From: Providencia vermicola | GTDB taxonomy: Bacteria; Pseudomonadota; Gammaproteobacteria; Enterobacterales; Enterobacteriaceae | Length of the DNA: 64,000 nucleotides | NCBI RefSeq assembly: GCF_010748935.1 | Contig: NZ_CP048796.1 | Coordinates: 3,723,001 to 3,787,000, forward strand | Reading direction: 5' to 3' | Part shown: piece by piece, positions 17,715 through 27,836 of the stretch | Layout: each line of letters opens with the position of its first letter | How positions within the stretch are numbered: the stretch's first letter is position 1 | The notes under the pieces: generated by a model | Database searches by the model: none | Told to the model about the DNA's origin: nothing | Seen by the model: only the letters and a program-made list of their open reading frames with translations | Translations under genes and position numbers: made by a program

Positions 17715-19064
17715 ATGTTAAGCATTTTTAAACCAGCACCTCATGCCCCGAGGTTGCCAGCAGAGAAGGTAGATCCAGTCTATCGTCGACTGCGCTGGCA
17801 AATCTTCATGGGAATTTTCTTTGGTTATGCAGCGTATTACTTGGTAAGAAAAAACTTCGCATTAGCGATGCCTTACCTTGTTGAGCAAGGCTTTTCCAAA
17901 GGGGATCTGGGTTTTGCATTGTCAGGGATCTCTATCGCGTACGGTTTCTCTAAATTTATTATGGGGTCAGTATCAGACCGCTCTAACCCGCGAGTATTCT
18001 TACCCGCCGGTCTGATCCTTGCCGCAGCCGTAATGCTTATCATGGGCTTTGTGCCATGGGCAACGTCTAGCATCATGATTATGTTCGTGTTGCTGTTCTT
18101 ATGTGGTTGGTTCCAAGGAATGGGTTGGCCTCCTTGTGGTCGGACTATGGTGCACTGGTGGTCACAAAAAGAACGTGGTGGGATCGTTTCGGTTTGGAAC
18201 TGTGCTCATAACGTAGGTGGCGGTATCCCTCCTCTCCTATTCATGCTCGGTATGGCATGGTTTAACGATTGGAAAGCGGCGCTGTATATGCCTGCATTCG
18301 CGGCGATTCTGGTTGCGATTATTGCTTTCGCTTTAATGCGTGATACACCACAATCATGTGGTTTACCACCAATCGAGGAATACAAAAACGACTACCCACC
18401 TGACTACAAAGAGTCAGATGAGCAAGAGTTAACAGCAAAAGAAATCTTCATGAAGTATGTGTTCCCGAACAAACTTTTATGGATGATCGCGATTGCTAAC
18501 GTCTTCGTTTACTTACTACGTTACGGTGTACTTGATTGGTCACCTACCTATCTACGTGAAGTAAAACACTTCGCTATGGATAAATCCTCTTGGGCTTATT
18601 TCCTATACGAATATGCAGGTATTCCAGGTACATTGCTCTGTGGTTGGATGTCGGACAAAGTGTTCCGCGGTAATCGTGGGGCAACGGGTGTGTTCTTCAT
18701 GATTCTCGTGACGATTGCCACCATTGTCTTCTGGATGAACCCTGCTGGTAACCCAAATGTTGATATGGCTTGTATGCTCATCATCGGCTTCTTAATTTAC
18801 GGTCCTGTAATGTTGATTGGTCTACATGCTCTTGAGCTTGCACCGAAAAAAGCGGCAGGTACTGCGGCTGGCTTTACTGGGCTATTTGGTTACCTTGGTG
18901 GTTCTGTTGCCGCGAGTGCTATCGTTGGTTATACCGTCGACTACTTCGGTTGGGATGGTGGCTTTGCTGTCATGATTGGTGGTTCTGCACTTGCTGTCGT
19001 ACTACTGTTTATTGTGATGGTTAGCGAATCTAAACACAAACGTGAATTAGCGAAAATGAACTAA
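17715..19064 (+). CDS. glpT: Glycerol-3-phosphate/phosphate antiporter GlpT
   Basis: GlpT imports sn-glycerol-3-phosphate in exchange for phosphate (and also takes up fosfomycin). The 449-residue protein is a 12-helix MFS transporter of the organophosphate:Pi antiporter family. [15 protein letters not shown] contains the first substrate-binding arginine region; [20 protein letters not shown] and [14 protein letters not shown] are family hallmarks. GGAGG sits before the ATG. It is followed by an intergenic terminator and then glpQ. Confidence 0.97.
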   Translation: MLSIFKPAPHAPRLPAEKVDPVYRRLRWQIFMGIFFGYAAYYLVRKNFALAMPYLVEQGFSKGDLGFALSGISIAYGFSKFIMGSVSDRSNPRVFLPAGLILAAAVMLIMGFVPWATSSIMIMFVLLFLCGWFQGMGWPPCGRTMVHWWSQKERGGIVSVWNCAHNVGGGIPPLLFMLGMAWFNDWKAALYMPAFAAILVAIIAFALMRDTPQSCGLPPIEEYKNDYPPDYKESDEQELTAKEIFMKYVFPNKLLWMIAIANVFVYLLRYGVLDWSPTYLREVKHFAMDKSSWAYFLYEYAGIPGTLLCGWMSDKVFRGNRGATGVFFMILVTIATIVFWMNPAGNPNVDMACMLIIGFLIYGPVMLIGLHALELAPKKAAGTAAGFTGLFGYLGGSVAASAIVGYTVDYFGWDGGFAVMIGGSALAVVLLFIVMVSESKHKRELAKMN

Positions 19065-19101
19065 CACTTCATTAAAGATTCACGTTAGTGCACTAAGCTC
19101 T

Positions 19102-19135
19102 GGGCTATATCAAAAAACGATATAGCCCTTTTTTT
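19102..19135 (+). terminator. Intrinsic terminator between glpT and glpQ
   Basis: GGGCTATATC (19102-19111) pairs perfectly with GATATAGCCC (19119-19128) and is followed by seven T residues. It lies 38 bp after glpT and 28 bp before glpQ, so it likely lowers glpQ expression relative to glpT. Confidence 0.9.
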
Positions 19136-19163
19136 ACCAAAAAAGTGACAAGGAGATACAATC

Positions 19164-20240
19164 ATGCACTTCCCATTAAAAACGTTGGTGGCAAGTATGG
19201 TTTTAGTGATGTCAGTTTCAGCAGTGGCACAAGCAACTGAAAAGGTCGTTATCGCGCACCGTGGCGCAAGTGGCTACTTACCCGAACACACGTTACCAGC
19301 AAAAGCGATGGCTTATGCACAGGGTGCTGACTTTCTTGAGCAAGATTTGGTGATGACCAAAGACAATGAGTTAGTGGTACTTCATGACCATTACCTTGAC
19401 CGCGTCACGGACGTCGCTGAGCGTTTTCCCAACCGCGCTCGCAAAGATGGCCGCTATTACGCCATTGACTTTACGCTCGATGAAATCAAATCATTAAAAT
19501 TCACTGAAGGTTTTGATATTGTTGATGGTAAACAGGTTCAGAGCTACCCAAACCGCTTCCCTATGGGAAAATCAGATTTTCGAGTTCATACTTTCCAAGA
19601 AGAAATTGAATTTATTCAGGGATTGAATAAATCAACAGGAAAAAACATTGGTATCTATCCTGAAATCAAAGCCCCTTGGTTCCACCAACAAGAGGGCAAA
19701 GATATTACGAAAAAAACACTCGAAGTCTTGAAACAGTATGGCTATACCGATAAAAACTCAAATGTTTACCTTCAGTGCTTTGATGCTAACGAACTAAAAC
19801 GCATCAAAAATATCTTAATGCCAGAAATGGGTATGGATTTAAAGCTTGTCCAGTTAATTGCCTATACGGATTGGAACGAAACGCAAGAACAAAAACCAGA
19901 TGGTACTTGGGTTAATTATAGCTACGATTGGATGTTTAAACCCGGCTCAATGAAAGAAGTCGCTCAATATGCCGATGGGATTGGCCCTGACTACCATATG
20001 TTAGTCAGTGAAGATTCAACCCCTGACAATATTAAGCTAACGGGCATGGTAAAAGATGCCCATGTCAACAATATGGCGGTACACCCTTACACTATTCGAG
20101 TCGATAAACTTCCGAAATACGCTAAAGATGGTCAACAACTCTTTGATATTATCTACAATCAAGCTGATGTAGATGGTGTATTTACCGATTTCCCTGACCT
20201 AGGTGTGCAGTTTCTCCAAAAACAGAAACAGCATCCATAA
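19164..20240 (+). CDS. glpQ: Periplasmic glycerophosphodiester phosphodiesterase GlpQ
   Basis: GlpQ hydrolyses glycerophosphodiesters in the periplasm to G3P, which GlpT imports. The 358-residue precursor has a signal peptide ending AVAQA (about residue 24). The catalytic GDPD motifs IAHRGASGYLPEHT and LEQDLVMTKDNELVVLHDHYLDRVTD follow, and the C-terminus carries VDGVFTDFPDLG. AAGGAG precedes the ATG. The length equals E. coli GlpQ. It is in an operon with glpT but behind an intrinsic terminator. Confidence 0.97.
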   Translation: MHFPLKTLVASMVLVMSVSAVAQATEKVVIAHRGASGYLPEHTLPAKAMAYAQGADFLEQDLVMTKDNELVVLHDHYLDRVTDVAERFPNRARKDGRYYAIDFTLDEIKSLKFTEGFDIVDGKQVQSYPNRFPMGKSDFRVHTFQEEIEFIQGLNKSTGKNIGIYPEIKAPWFHQQEGKDITKKTLEVLKQYGYTDKNSNVYLQCFDANELKRIKNILMPEMGMDLKLVQLIAYTDWNETQEQKPDGTWVNYSYDWMFKPGSMKEVAQYADGIGPDYHMLVSEDSTPDNIKLTGMVKDAHVNNMAVHPYTIRVDKLPKYAKDGQQLFDIIYNQADVDGVFTDFPDLGVQFLQKQKQHP

Positions 20241-20252
20241 TCCCTAGAAAGC

Positions 20253-20278
20253 CGATTGCAGCCATACGGCTGCAATCT
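20253..20278. repeat. Left copy of duplicated hairpin flanking 141-bp element (copy 1)
   Basis: A 26-bp palindrome: GATTGCAGCC (20254-20263), loop ATAC, GGCTGCAATC (20268-20277). It recurs after the element at 20420-20445 with a single loop change (ATAC to AAAC). It lies in the convergent glpQ-epmA spacer and was probably the original terminator-like hairpin. Confidence 0.85.
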
Positions 20279-20419
20279 CAGACTGCTGACAAACCTATTA
20301 TATTTGGCGGCAAGTCGAATAGATTTTGAAAATAAACGAGGAAAATCAATTTATTGATTTTCGGCTGATAACACAAAGGGGTGAAAACCACGCTTTTATC
20401 CCACTTTGTCAACAACCTC
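20279..20419. mobile_element. 141-bp MITE-like element, copy 1
   Basis: This 141-bp block is 134/141 identical to 34253-34393 with the same ends (CAGACTGCTGACAAA... to ...TTTGTCAACAACCTC). The ends form imperfect terminal inverted repeats: CAGACTGCTGACAAA against GAGGTTGTTGACAAA, 10 or 11 of 15 matching. Inside is a perfect hairpin GAAAATCAAT/ATTGATTTTC, plus two weaker stems near each end. It has no ORF. It is bracketed by a 26-bp repeat of the local palindrome, which reads as a target duplication. Whether it still moves and which transposase would act on it are unknown. Confidence 0.8.
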
Positions 20420-20445
20420 CGATTGCAGCCAAACGGCTGCAATCT
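20420..20445. repeat. Right copy of duplicated hairpin (copy 1)
   Basis: Second copy of the 26-bp palindrome seen at 20253-20278, differing at one loop base. It lies 8 bp before the epmA stop codon. Confidence 0.85.
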
Positions 20446-20452
20446 ATCATCA

Positions 20453-21430
20453 TTAAGCGATAGTCACAGGAAAAGCAATCACATCACTGATTCTTTCTGC
20501 ATCTAATGCAATCATAATTAGGCGATCAACCCCTAATGCCACCCCCGAACATTCCGGTAATCCATGAGTTAACGCCGCTAATAAACGTTCATCAATAGGA
20601 TGCACGGGTAGCCCCATAGCAGCACGCCGACGATTATCTTGTTCAAAACGCTGGCGTTGCTCATTCGCATCCGTTAATTCACGAAAGCCGTTTGCTAACT
20701 CCATCCCTTTAAAGTAAACCTCAAAGCGTTCTGCAACACGATGATCTTCAGTGCTGATTTCAGCTAAAGAAGCCTGAGTAGCTGGGAAGTGATAAACCAC
20801 AACGGGTTTTTCTTTACCAATATGAGGTTCAACCCCCATCGTAAACAGTAACTGCAATAGGGTATCTTTATCTTCTTCTTGTTCGGCGACATTACTCAGA
20901 TCCAAACGAGCAGCAACTTCCCTCAATTCACTTTTTTCTGCTGAAAGGGGATCAATGTCGAGATGACGCAAAAATGCTTGCTGATAAGACAATAATTCCG
21001 CACTGTCACAATCCAGTATTTGCTGTAGCAGATCATCAACTTCATTGATAAGGCGATACATATCATAATGTGGACGATACCATTCAAGCATCGTGAATTC
21101 AGGATTATGATGCCTGCCAGCTTCTTCATTACGGAAACTACGGCAGAGCTGATAGATAGGTCCACTCCCCGCAGCCAATAAGCGCTTCATATGGTATTCA
21201 GGGCTGGTCATCAAATAGAGATCTAACCCTTGTGCAGCACCGGGTCCCACAAAACGGGTATTAAAAGGGACAAGGTGAATATCCGTGATGGTCGCCTGAC
21301 TCATCGCCGGAGTTTCAACCTCAAGTACACAGCGCTCCGTAAAAAAACGTCTAATCTCAGAGACGATTTTTGCTCGCTTTAACAGATTCGCGACAGGTGC
21401 ACTTGGCTGCCAGTCCACTACTTCACTCAT
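20453..21430 (-). CDS. epmA: EF-P--(R)-beta-lysine ligase EpmA (GenX/PoxA)
   Basis: EpmA is a lysyl-tRNA synthetase paralogue that attaches (R)-beta-lysine to Lys34 of EF-P. The 325-residue protein equals E. coli EpmA in length, lacks the tRNA anticodon-binding domain, and has the class II catalytic motifs: [20 protein letters not shown] (motif 2 region) and [15 protein letters not shown] (motif 3). The start at 21430 (MSEVVDW) has GGAG 8 bp upstream; a further 28 in-frame codons are not family-like. Its partners epmB and efp are at 35 kb in this window. It is divergent from frdABCD, as in E. coli. Confidence 0.96.
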   Translation of the reverse strand: MSEVVDWQPSAPVANLLKRAKIVSEIRRFFTERCVLEVETPAMSQATITDIHLVPFNTRFVGPGAAQGLDLYLMTSPEYHMKRLLAAGSGPIYQLCRSFRNEEAGRHHNPEFTMLEWYRPHYDMYRLINEVDDLLQQILDCDSAELLSYQQAFLRHLDIDPLSAEKSELREVAARLDLSNVAEQEEDKDTLLQLLFTMGVEPHIGKEKPVVVYHFPATQASLAEISTEDHRVAERFEVYFKGMELANGFRELTDANEQRQRFEQDNRRRAAMGLPVHPIDERLLAALTHGLPECSGVALGVDRLIMIALDAERISDVIAFPVTIA

Positions 21431-22229
21431 TAACATCACTCCAAAATAAACATAGTCGTGCAGTTTACTCACCTCTTGCGCGACAAACAATGCATTAACA
21501 CGAATCAAATGCAATTGAGGTATCCGCTGCTATCATAATCATCCACGAACAGACTGAAATGTAACAAAGTGAGCAAAATAGCGTCGCTTATTCTTCAGCC
21601 AACACGATTGAGTAACGATCGTTTTATACCGCATCTAACCAGCTGCACAAAAAAGAAAAATCATGATTATTTCTAATGTAATGTTAAGGCCATGTTATCA
21701 ATACTCTTCGTTAAACTTAATCAAATAAATGAGTATTTCAGACAATAAAAATGCGCAAATAGCACTTCAGATATTACCGATTTTATTTGCTATCGAATAT
21801 TCGGGATGAATAAGTTTATTCAATAAAATTTTTGTTATTATTCGCTTTACGACAGGAAATACGCGATCTTTAAAGTAGATTTAAATCCTGAAACTGACGT
21901 TAAAAATAATGGTAATCATTTGAATTGTCGTTTTTTTAGGACTCATCAAACTTAAAATGCCGCTCATGAAAAAACAATTAATAAAAACTTGGTACAGATC
22001 ACATTTTATAGTGGAAATCGCCTAAAACCCCCCTCTATATCAAATTTATCCTGAGGACTATTCGCTATAATTCACAGCATGATAAGTCATTATTAGCTAT
22101 TATATTATTTACTATTAAAAAAGAGAGTTTGTGCGGTATCACTCAACGTGATGCAAACAAGCAGATAGCTAAGCATCAAAAGTATTTAAAAGAATTTATT
22201 AATTTACACTTGAACAATGGAGAAGCGCA
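21431..22229. promoter_or_regulatory. epmA-frdA divergent spacer
   Basis: About 800 bp of AT-rich DNA without a convincing gene. TATAAT at 22066-22071 is a plausible frd -10. An ATCAA half-site (22039-22043) sits about 25 bp upstream of it, and TTAAA-CTTA-ATCAA occurs near 21711. Both are only partial matches to the FNR site expected for fumarate reductase. No terminator, sRNA or repeat was recognised. Confidence 0.35.
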
Positions 22230-24026
22230 GTGCAAACCTTCAATGCCGATCTAGCGATTATCGGGGCCGGGGGCGCAGGCTTACGTGCAGCGATAGCTGC
22301 CGCAGAAGCAAATCCCAATATCAAGATTGCTCTGATCTCAAAAGTTTACCCAATGCGTAGTCACACTGTGGCCGCAGAGGGGGGATCAGCCGCAGTGACT
22401 CAGGCCCATGACTCCTATGACTATCATTTTAATGATACGGTTGCCGGCGGTGACTGGCTGTGTGAGCAGGATGTCGTCGAATACTTTGTCGAACACTGTC
22501 CGACAGAAATGACTCAGTTGGAACTATGGGGATGCCCATGGAGCCGTAAACCAGATGGTTCAGTTAACGTTCGCCGTTTTGGCGGTATGAAAATTGAGCG
22601 CACTTGGTTCGCTGCCGATAAAACTGGCTTCCATATGCTTCATACCCTGTTCCAGACATCGCTTAAATACCCTCAAATCCAACGCTTTGATGAACATTTT
22701 GTTCTCGACATCATTGTTGACGAAGGCCAAGTCCGTGGTCTTGTTGCCCTCAATATGATGGAAGGTACAAAAGTTCAAATCCGAGCTAACTCTATCATCA
22801 TGGCTACAGGCGGTGCTGGGCGCGTTTATCGCTACAACACTAACGGTGGTATCGTAACGGGTGATGGTATGGGTATGGCATTCCGCCATGGCGTCCCTCT
22901 ACGGGATATGGAGTTTGTTCAATATCACCCAACGGGTCTTCCTGGATCGGGTATCCTAATGACTGAAGGCTGCCGTGGTGAAGGTGGTATCCTTGTTAAT
23001 AAAGATGGCTACCGTTATCTACAAGATTACGGCATGGGACCAGAAACACCACTCGGTAAACCTGAAAACAAATATATGGAACTCGGTCCTCGTGACAAAG
23101 TTTCGCAAGCTTTCTGGCACGAATGGCGTGCAGGACGCACCATTAGCACCCATCGTGGTGACGTTGTGTATCTAGACTTACGTCACCTTGGCGCTGAAAA
23201 GCTGCATGAGCGTCTACCGTTTATTTGTGAGCTAGCAAAAGCGTATGTGGGTGTGGACCCCGTTACTGACCCCATTCCTGTTCGCCCTACTGCTCACTAC
23301 ACAATGGGGGGTATCGAAACAGATCAAAACTGTGAAACACGCATCAAAGGCTTGTTCGCTGTTGGTGAGTGTTCATCTGTAGGTCTGCACGGAGCCAACC
23401 GTTTAGGTTCTAACTCATTAGCTGAGCTTGTTGTCTTCGGCCGCCTAGCGGGTGAACAAGCGGCTAAACATGCAGCAGAAGCCACGCCTGCTAACGCAAA
23501 TGCGATTGAAGCACGCACTCGCGATATCGAAGATAATCTGAACAAGCTTCTCAACCAAAAAGGGAAAGAAAGCTGGTCGAAAATCCGCGATGAGATGGGA
23601 ATCTCAATGGAAGAAGGTTGTGGTATTTACCGTACACCTGAACTCATGCAGAAAACCGTTGATAAAATTGCGGAATTGAAAGAACGCTTTAAACATGTCG
23701 AAATTACCGACCATAGCAGCGTGTTCAACACCGATCTACTTTACACTATTGAACTTGGGTTTGGTTTAGATGTTGCCGAATGTATGGCACACTCCGCCTT
23801 TAATCGTAAAGAATCGCGTGGTGCACACCAACGTCTTGATGAAGGCTGTACAGAGCGTGATGATGTGAATTTCCTAAAACACACATTGGCATTCTATAAC
23901 CCAGAAGGCGCACCTCGCCTCGAATACAGTGATGTGAAGATTACTAAATCTCAGCCAGCAAAACGTGTTTATGGTGCAGAAGCTGAAGCTCAAGATAAGG
24001 CAAAGAAGGAGCAAGCTAATGGATGA
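22230..24026 (+). CDS. frdA: Fumarate reductase flavoprotein subunit FrdA
   Basis: FrdA reduces fumarate to succinate in anaerobic respiration. The 598-residue protein starts with GTG, as in E. coli (GGAGAAG upstream). It has the FAD fold [21 protein letters not shown], the covalent flavin-binding His45 in [12 protein letters not shown], and active-site segments [21 protein letters not shown] and [11 protein letters not shown]. It overlaps frdB by 8 bp. First gene of frdABCD, whose product is the four-subunit menaquinol:fumarate oxidoreductase. Confidence 0.98.
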   Translation: MQTFNADLAIIGAGGAGLRAAIAAAEANPNIKIALISKVYPMRSHTVAAEGGSAAVTQAHDSYDYHFNDTVAGGDWLCEQDVVEYFVEHCPTEMTQLELWGCPWSRKPDGSVNVRRFGGMKIERTWFAADKTGFHMLHTLFQTSLKYPQIQRFDEHFVLDIIVDEGQVRGLVALNMMEGTKVQIRANSIIMATGGAGRVYRYNTNGGIVTGDGMGMAFRHGVPLRDMEFVQYHPTGLPGSGILMTEGCRGEGGILVNKDGYRYLQDYGMGPETPLGKPENKYMELGPRDKVSQAFWHEWRAGRTISTHRGDVVYLDLRHLGAEKLHERLPFICELAKAYVGVDPVTDPIPVRPTAHYTMGGIETDQNCETRIKGLFAVGECSSVGLHGANRLGSNSLAELVVFGRLAGEQAAKHAAEATPANANAIEARTRDIEDNLNKLLNQKGKESWSKIRDEMGISMEEGCGIYRTPELMQKTVDKIAELKERFKHVEITDHSSVFNTDLLYTIELGFGLDVAECMAHSAFNRKESRGAHQRLDEGCTERDDVNFLKHTLAFYNPEGAPRLEYSDVKITKSQPAKRVYGAEAEAQDKAKKEQANG

Positions 24027-24753
24027 TATGAAACACTTAAAAATGGAGATCATGCGCTACAATCCTGAAACGGATAATGAGCCCCATTTAGTGGCATATG
24101 ATGTCCCTTATGATGAGCAAACCTCATTGCTGGACGCTTTAGGTTATATCAAAGATAACCTTGCACCTGACCTCTCTTATCGTTGGTCTTGCCGTATGGC
24201 AATTTGTGGTTCTTGTGGGATGATGGTTGATAAAGTGCCAAAACTGGCCTGTAAAACCTTCCTACGTGACTACCCCAATGGTCTAAAAGTTGAGCCATTA
24301 GGCAACTTCCCGATCGAACGTGATTTGGTGGTTGATATGACTCACTTTATTGAGCGCTTAGAAGCGATCAAACCTTATATTATTGGGAATGATCGCAAAC
24401 CTTCTGAAGGGCCAAATAAGCAAACTCCAGCTCAAATGGCGAAATATCATCAATTTTCAGGCTGTATCAACTGTGGTCTCTGCTATGCCGCATGCCCACA
24501 GTTTGGTTTGAATCCTGAGTTTGTTGGTCCTGCTGCAATTACCCTGGCTGAGCGCTACAACTTAGATAACCGTGACCACGGAGCAAAAGAACGCATGCCA
24601 TTATTGAATGGTGATGATGGTGTCTGGAGCTGTACATTTGTAGGCTACTGCTCTGAAGTCTGTCCTAAGCATGTTGACCCAGCAGCTGCAATCCAGCAAG
24701 CGAAAGCAGCCAGCGCGCAAGACTTTATTATCGCCATGCTGAAGCCACGATAA
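24019..24753 (+). CDS. frdB: Fumarate reductase iron-sulfur subunit FrdB
   Basis: FrdB carries electrons from the membrane anchor to FrdA. The 244-residue protein has the [2Fe-2S] ligands in [13 protein letters not shown]...LAC, then [12 protein letters not shown] and CSEVCP for the [4Fe-4S] and [3Fe-4S] clusters. Start at 24019 ([10 protein letters not shown]) gives the E. coli length exactly and overlaps frdA; the upstream in-frame ATG at 23965 lies inside frdA. Confidence 0.98.
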   Translation: MDDMKHLKMEIMRYNPETDNEPHLVAYDVPYDEQTSLLDALGYIKDNLAPDLSYRWSCRMAICGSCGMMVDKVPKLACKTFLRDYPNGLKVEPLGNFPIERDLVVDMTHFIERLEAIKPYIIGNDRKPSEGPNKQTPAQMAKYHQFSGCINCGLCYAACPQFGLNPEFVGPAAITLAERYNLDNRDHGAKERMPLLNGDDGVWSCTFVGYCSEVCPKHVDPAAAIQQAKAASAQDFIIAMLKPR

Positions 24754-24767
24754 GGAGAATTGAAGTC

Positions 24768-25163
24768 ATGACTACAAAACGTAAACCCTATGTAAGGGAA
24801 ATGAAGGGCGACTGGTGGCAAAAGTTAGGTTTCTACCGCTTTTACATCGTACGTGAAAGTACCTCCGTTCTTCAGCTATGGTTTAGCCTTTTAGTGTTAT
24901 TCGGCGTATTCGCCTTAAAAGGTGGTCCAGAATCTTGGGCAAGCTTTGTTGGATTTTTAAGTAATCCAATCGTCATTATTATCAACATTATTACACTGGC
25001 TGCGACGCTACTTCATACCACAACATGGTTTAATCTAGCGCCAAAAGCCGTCAGTATTATCGTTGGTGATAAAAAAATGTCACAAGAACCGATTGTTAAA
25101 GGTTTTTGGGCATTAACGATCTTAGTGACGGCAGCGATTTTAGCAATCGCACTGCTATTTTAA
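24768..25163 (+). CDS. frdC: Fumarate reductase membrane anchor FrdC
   Basis: FrdC is a three-helix anchor that, with FrdD, binds the enzyme to the inner membrane and forms the menaquinol site. The 131-residue protein starts [33 protein letters not shown], the conserved cytoplasmic end, followed by three hydrophobic helices. AAGGAG precedes the ATG; it lies 14 bp after frdB and 15 bp before frdD. Confidence 0.97.
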   Translation: MTTKRKPYVREMKGDWWQKLGFYRFYIVRESTSVLQLWFSLLVLFGVFALKGGPESWASFVGFLSNPIVIIINIITLAATLLHTTTWFNLAPKAVSIIVGDKKMSQEPIVKGFWALTILVTAAILAIALLF

Positions 25164-25178
25164 TCAACGGAGGATCTG

Positions 25179-25532
25179 ATGAATCTAACGCCTAAACGTT
25201 CCGATGAACCAGTTTTCTGGGGATTATTTGGTGCCGGTGGTATGTGGAGTGCCATTGTTGGACCTGCTATCATCATTCTCTTGGGAATATTAATCCCATT
25301 AGGTGTTGCACCTGAAATGCTAAGCTATGAGCGTATTGTCGCATTCTGCCAAAGTTTTATCGGGCGTATTTTCTTACTGCTCATGATAATTCTACCAGTA
25401 TGGTGTGCTATGCACCGTATTCACCACACACTGCACGACTTTAAAGTGCATGTCCCAGCATCAAAATGGGTATTTTATGGTGGTGCGGCGATTATTAGCG
25501 TGATCGCTATTATTGGTGTCATTGCTCTGTAA
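25179..25532 (+). CDS. frdD: Fumarate reductase membrane anchor FrdD
   Basis: The second membrane anchor, 117 residues with three helices. [26 protein letters not shown] at the N-terminus and [19 protein letters not shown] in the second-third helix region are family hallmarks. GGAGG precedes the ATG. Last gene of frdABCD, followed by a good terminator. Confidence 0.97.
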   Translation: MNLTPKRSDEPVFWGLFGAGGMWSAIVGPAIIILLGILIPLGVAPEMLSYERIVAFCQSFIGRIFLLLMIILPVWCAMHRIHHTLHDFKVHVPASKWVFYGGAAIISVIAIIGVIAL

Positions 25533-25545
25533 CCGCGTTACTGAT

Positions 25546-25578
25546 CCCTCATATGCCTCACCGCTATGAGGGATTTTT
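25546..25578 (+). terminator. frdABCD terminator
   Basis: CCCTCATA (25546-25553) pairs with TATGAGGG (25565-25572), followed by ATTTTT, 13 bp past the frdD stop. Confidence 0.88.
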
Positions 25579-26038
25579 CATGATATTGCCTCTCATCTCC
25601 CTTACTATTTCCACGTTATTAAGCAGCTCTAAGACGACTGTCATGGCAGCCTCTTGATCAAGGCTACGATTTCATTTCCTATCAATCCATCTGCGGTTAT
25701 GACATGGCGATGACGTTAATGACGTCATCCGGGCTAGATTTGGTAGTCCCTGTATTACACATTAATCAATTAGATAGCGCATTTCCCTTGCGTTAATGGC
25801 AGCTTCTATGACTGAGGAGATGACTAAACTCTATTCGCTTTTTAGCGTTTATGCTTACCGTTTTATATTTGGTTTATTGTCTTTAATCCGTAACAATCAA
25901 TACCGAAGAAAAATAAGGATGCGGTATCTGGGATATCACGCAAGTGTCTTTTCCTTAATGATAAAATAGCTTTGATTATGACTGATTGCCTTGTTTATTA
26001 TGCCATTCATTGCTCAGTTTTATTTATTGAAAAATAAA
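25579..26038. other. Gene-poor stretch with possible degraded coding sequence
   Basis: No confident gene. One open frame runs to a stop at 25794-25796 and encodes about 50 residues including DQGYDFISYQSICGYDM. It overlaps by one base an ATG (25796) that opens a 57-residue frame to 25969 (MAASMTEEMTKLYSLF...). Neither was recognised. The first has protein-like composition and might be a remnant of a lost gene; the second has no clear ribosome-binding site. Confidence 0.3.
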
Positions 26039-26071
26039 AGGGGATCTCAATTTTAGACATCGAGATCCCCT
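26039..26071 (-). terminator. Terminator of cupin/MFS/dehydratase genes
   Basis: AGGGGATCTC (26039-26048) pairs with GAGATCCCCT (26062-26071). On the minus strand it runs into a T-rich tail (A-rich on plus at 26029-26038), 40 bp after the cupin gene. Confidence 0.88.
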
Positions 26072-26111
26072 CTATCTTATCAATAGATTTTTAATCATTT
26101 AGCAAAATGAT

Positions 26112-26438
26112 TTAATTATCTAAAAAGTCTTTTCTCATTGGCACGAATATATCTAAGATTTCGCCATGAGATAAACATTCACAGCGATGTTTCTCATTAG
26201 AAGGAATATAGACAACATCACCTTCTCCAACTTCTTTAGAAACATCCCCAACTTGATATCTAAATTTACCTTTGAGTATATAACTCATTTGTTCATGTGG
26301 ATGAGAGTGTAAGTCACCTAATGTACCCGCGGTGAAAGATAATCTTGCTATCATCATATTTTCACTACCGGGAAATAACTTACGTCGCGTACCTAGGGCA
26401 ATATTTTTTGCCTCTGTTTCCTTATCGAAAATAAACAT
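26112..26438 (-). CDS. Small cupin-domain protein
   Basis: A 108-residue single-domain cupin. Metal-ligand motif 1 is HSHPHEQMSYILKGKFRYQVG (about residues 43-63); motif 2 is PSNEKHRCECLSHGE. AAGG precedes the ATG. It is downstream of an MFS transporter and a sugar-acid dehydratase-like enzyme, so a role in sugar or uronate handling (isomerase, epimerase or binding protein) is plausible. Cupins of this size have many functions and the substrate cannot be told. Confidence 0.8.
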   Translation of the reverse strand: MFIFDKETEAKNIALGTRRKLFPGSENMMIARLSFTAGTLGDLHSHPHEQMSYILKGKFRYQVGDVSKEVGEGDVVYIPSNEKHRCECLSHGEILDIFVPMRKDFLDN

Positions 26439-26467
26439 TACGACCTTAGTGTTAATATTATGGCTAT

Positions 26468-27766
26468 TTAATTTGATTTTACTAATGGTTCATCATCCGG
26501 TGTAATTGGCTTAATATTTCTTAACATTACTAAATAAACCAATGCCCCAATTGCGCAAGCAATACCAGATACAATTAATGCCCAAATAAATGAACCCGTT
26601 GCCGCAATAATATAGCCAGTTACAATAGGACCTAAAATACCGCCACAGTTAGAAACTGCACTTTGCATTCCACCTAAGACTGACGTCATATTACGTGGCG
26701 CAACATCCCCAGGTAATGACCATATTGCTGAGGCTGCAAAGGCAAGTGCTGCATAAGATAAACACAGTAAAAACATCATTAAGGTCACAGATTCAACTAA
26801 CCCCGAAAATGCGATACTGGTTGCAATCAGCATACCGCCCACAATCGGTAATTTACGAGCAAGGTTGATATTATTATATTTAATATACAAATAATCCGTC
26901 GTCCAACCGCCAAGCCATTGACCTGCGATCCCACATAGTGGTGGCAACATGGCAGCAAATCCCATTTCTTCCAAACTCATACCTCGTTCCATCATTAAAT
27001 AAGCAGGGAACCAAGTAATAAAGAAATAAATGGCGTAGTCCAACATAAAGAAACCGATACACATAGCTTGTACATTGCGGTAACGGATCAACTGATACCA
27101 CTTCATCGGCTGAATATTATCAATACCATCTTTTTTAATTTGCCCATCACGAATATAAGCAAGCTCTTCAGCACTGATTTTTGGGTGTTGTTCAGGATCG
27201 TGATATACCTTTAACCATGCAAAAACCCAGAGAACCCCTAATGCACCGCAAATAATAAATGCCGATTCCCAGCCCCATTTCGCAATGATCCACACCACTA
27301 ATGGCATGGCGAACGCGGTTCCAAATTTAGAGCCACTATCAAATAATGCCGTTATTCTGCCTCGTTCACGGTCTGGAAACCATTTTGCAGCGATACCACT
27401 ATTACATGGATATGCCCCAGCTTCCCCCATGCCCATTAGAATTCGAGTGGAAATAAAACTCAGTGGCGTTTTGGCTAATGCGGTGGCAGCTGTTGCTAAT
27501 GACCACCACAATACCGATCCTGCCAACGTTTTTCTTTGCCCATATTTATCTGCAATAAAACCCGCGGGGATTTGGCATAATGCATAGCTTAAGAAAAACG
27601 CTGACATTATCCATCCCATCATCTCTGGTGAAATTTGCAGTTCCTCTGAGATAGTCGGTGCCGCCGCAGACATAACAGTTCTATCTAAGTAATTAATAAC
27701 AATCGCAAGCGTCATTAATATCGCTATCGAGAACCTTATTTTTGTACCTTTGTTCTTATTTTTCAT
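26468..27766 (-). CDS. MFS transporter, anion:cation symporter family (hexonate/glucarate type)
   Basis: A 432-residue 12-helix MFS protein. The motif IVINYLDRTVMSAAAPTI in the first helix and GADKYGQR-like FIADKYGQRKT after helix 2 place it in the ACS subfamily, which carries galactonate, glucarate, phthalate and similar acids. The start at 27766 (MKNKNKG) is preferred because AAGG lies about 10 bp upstream; an ATG at 27814 is less supported. It is between the cupin and the enolase-superfamily gene on the same strand, so it probably imports the substrate of that dehydratase. Confidence 0.85.
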   Translation of the reverse strand: MKNKNKGTKIRFSIAILMTLAIVINYLDRTVMSAAAPTISEELQISPEMMGWIMSAFFLSYALCQIPAGFIADKYGQRKTLAGSVLWWSLATAATALAKTPLSFISTRILMGMGEAGAYPCNSGIAAKWFPDRERGRITALFDSGSKFGTAFAMPLVVWIIAKWGWESAFIICGALGVLWVFAWLKVYHDPEQHPKISAEELAYIRDGQIKKDGIDNIQPMKWYQLIRYRNVQAMCIGFFMLDYAIYFFITWFPAYLMMERGMSLEEMGFAAMLPPLCGIAGQWLGGWTTDYLYIKYNNINLARKLPIVGGMLIATSIAFSGLVESVTLMMFLLCLSYAALAFAASAIWSLPGDVAPRNMTSVLGGMQSAVSNCGGILGPIVTGYIIAATGSFIWALIVSGIACAIGALVYLVMLRNIKPITPDDEPLVKSN

Positions 27767-27836
27767 CGTAACCATACCTTTTAATAAGGAGAGGAAACCA
27801 GATAGTGTGATCACTATCTGGCTTATGTAAATGAAG

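Noticed and set aside
22030..22071. FNR site for frdABCD
   Set aside because: Only one half-site (ATCAA) is convincing; the partner half does not match TTGAT, so no site is called.
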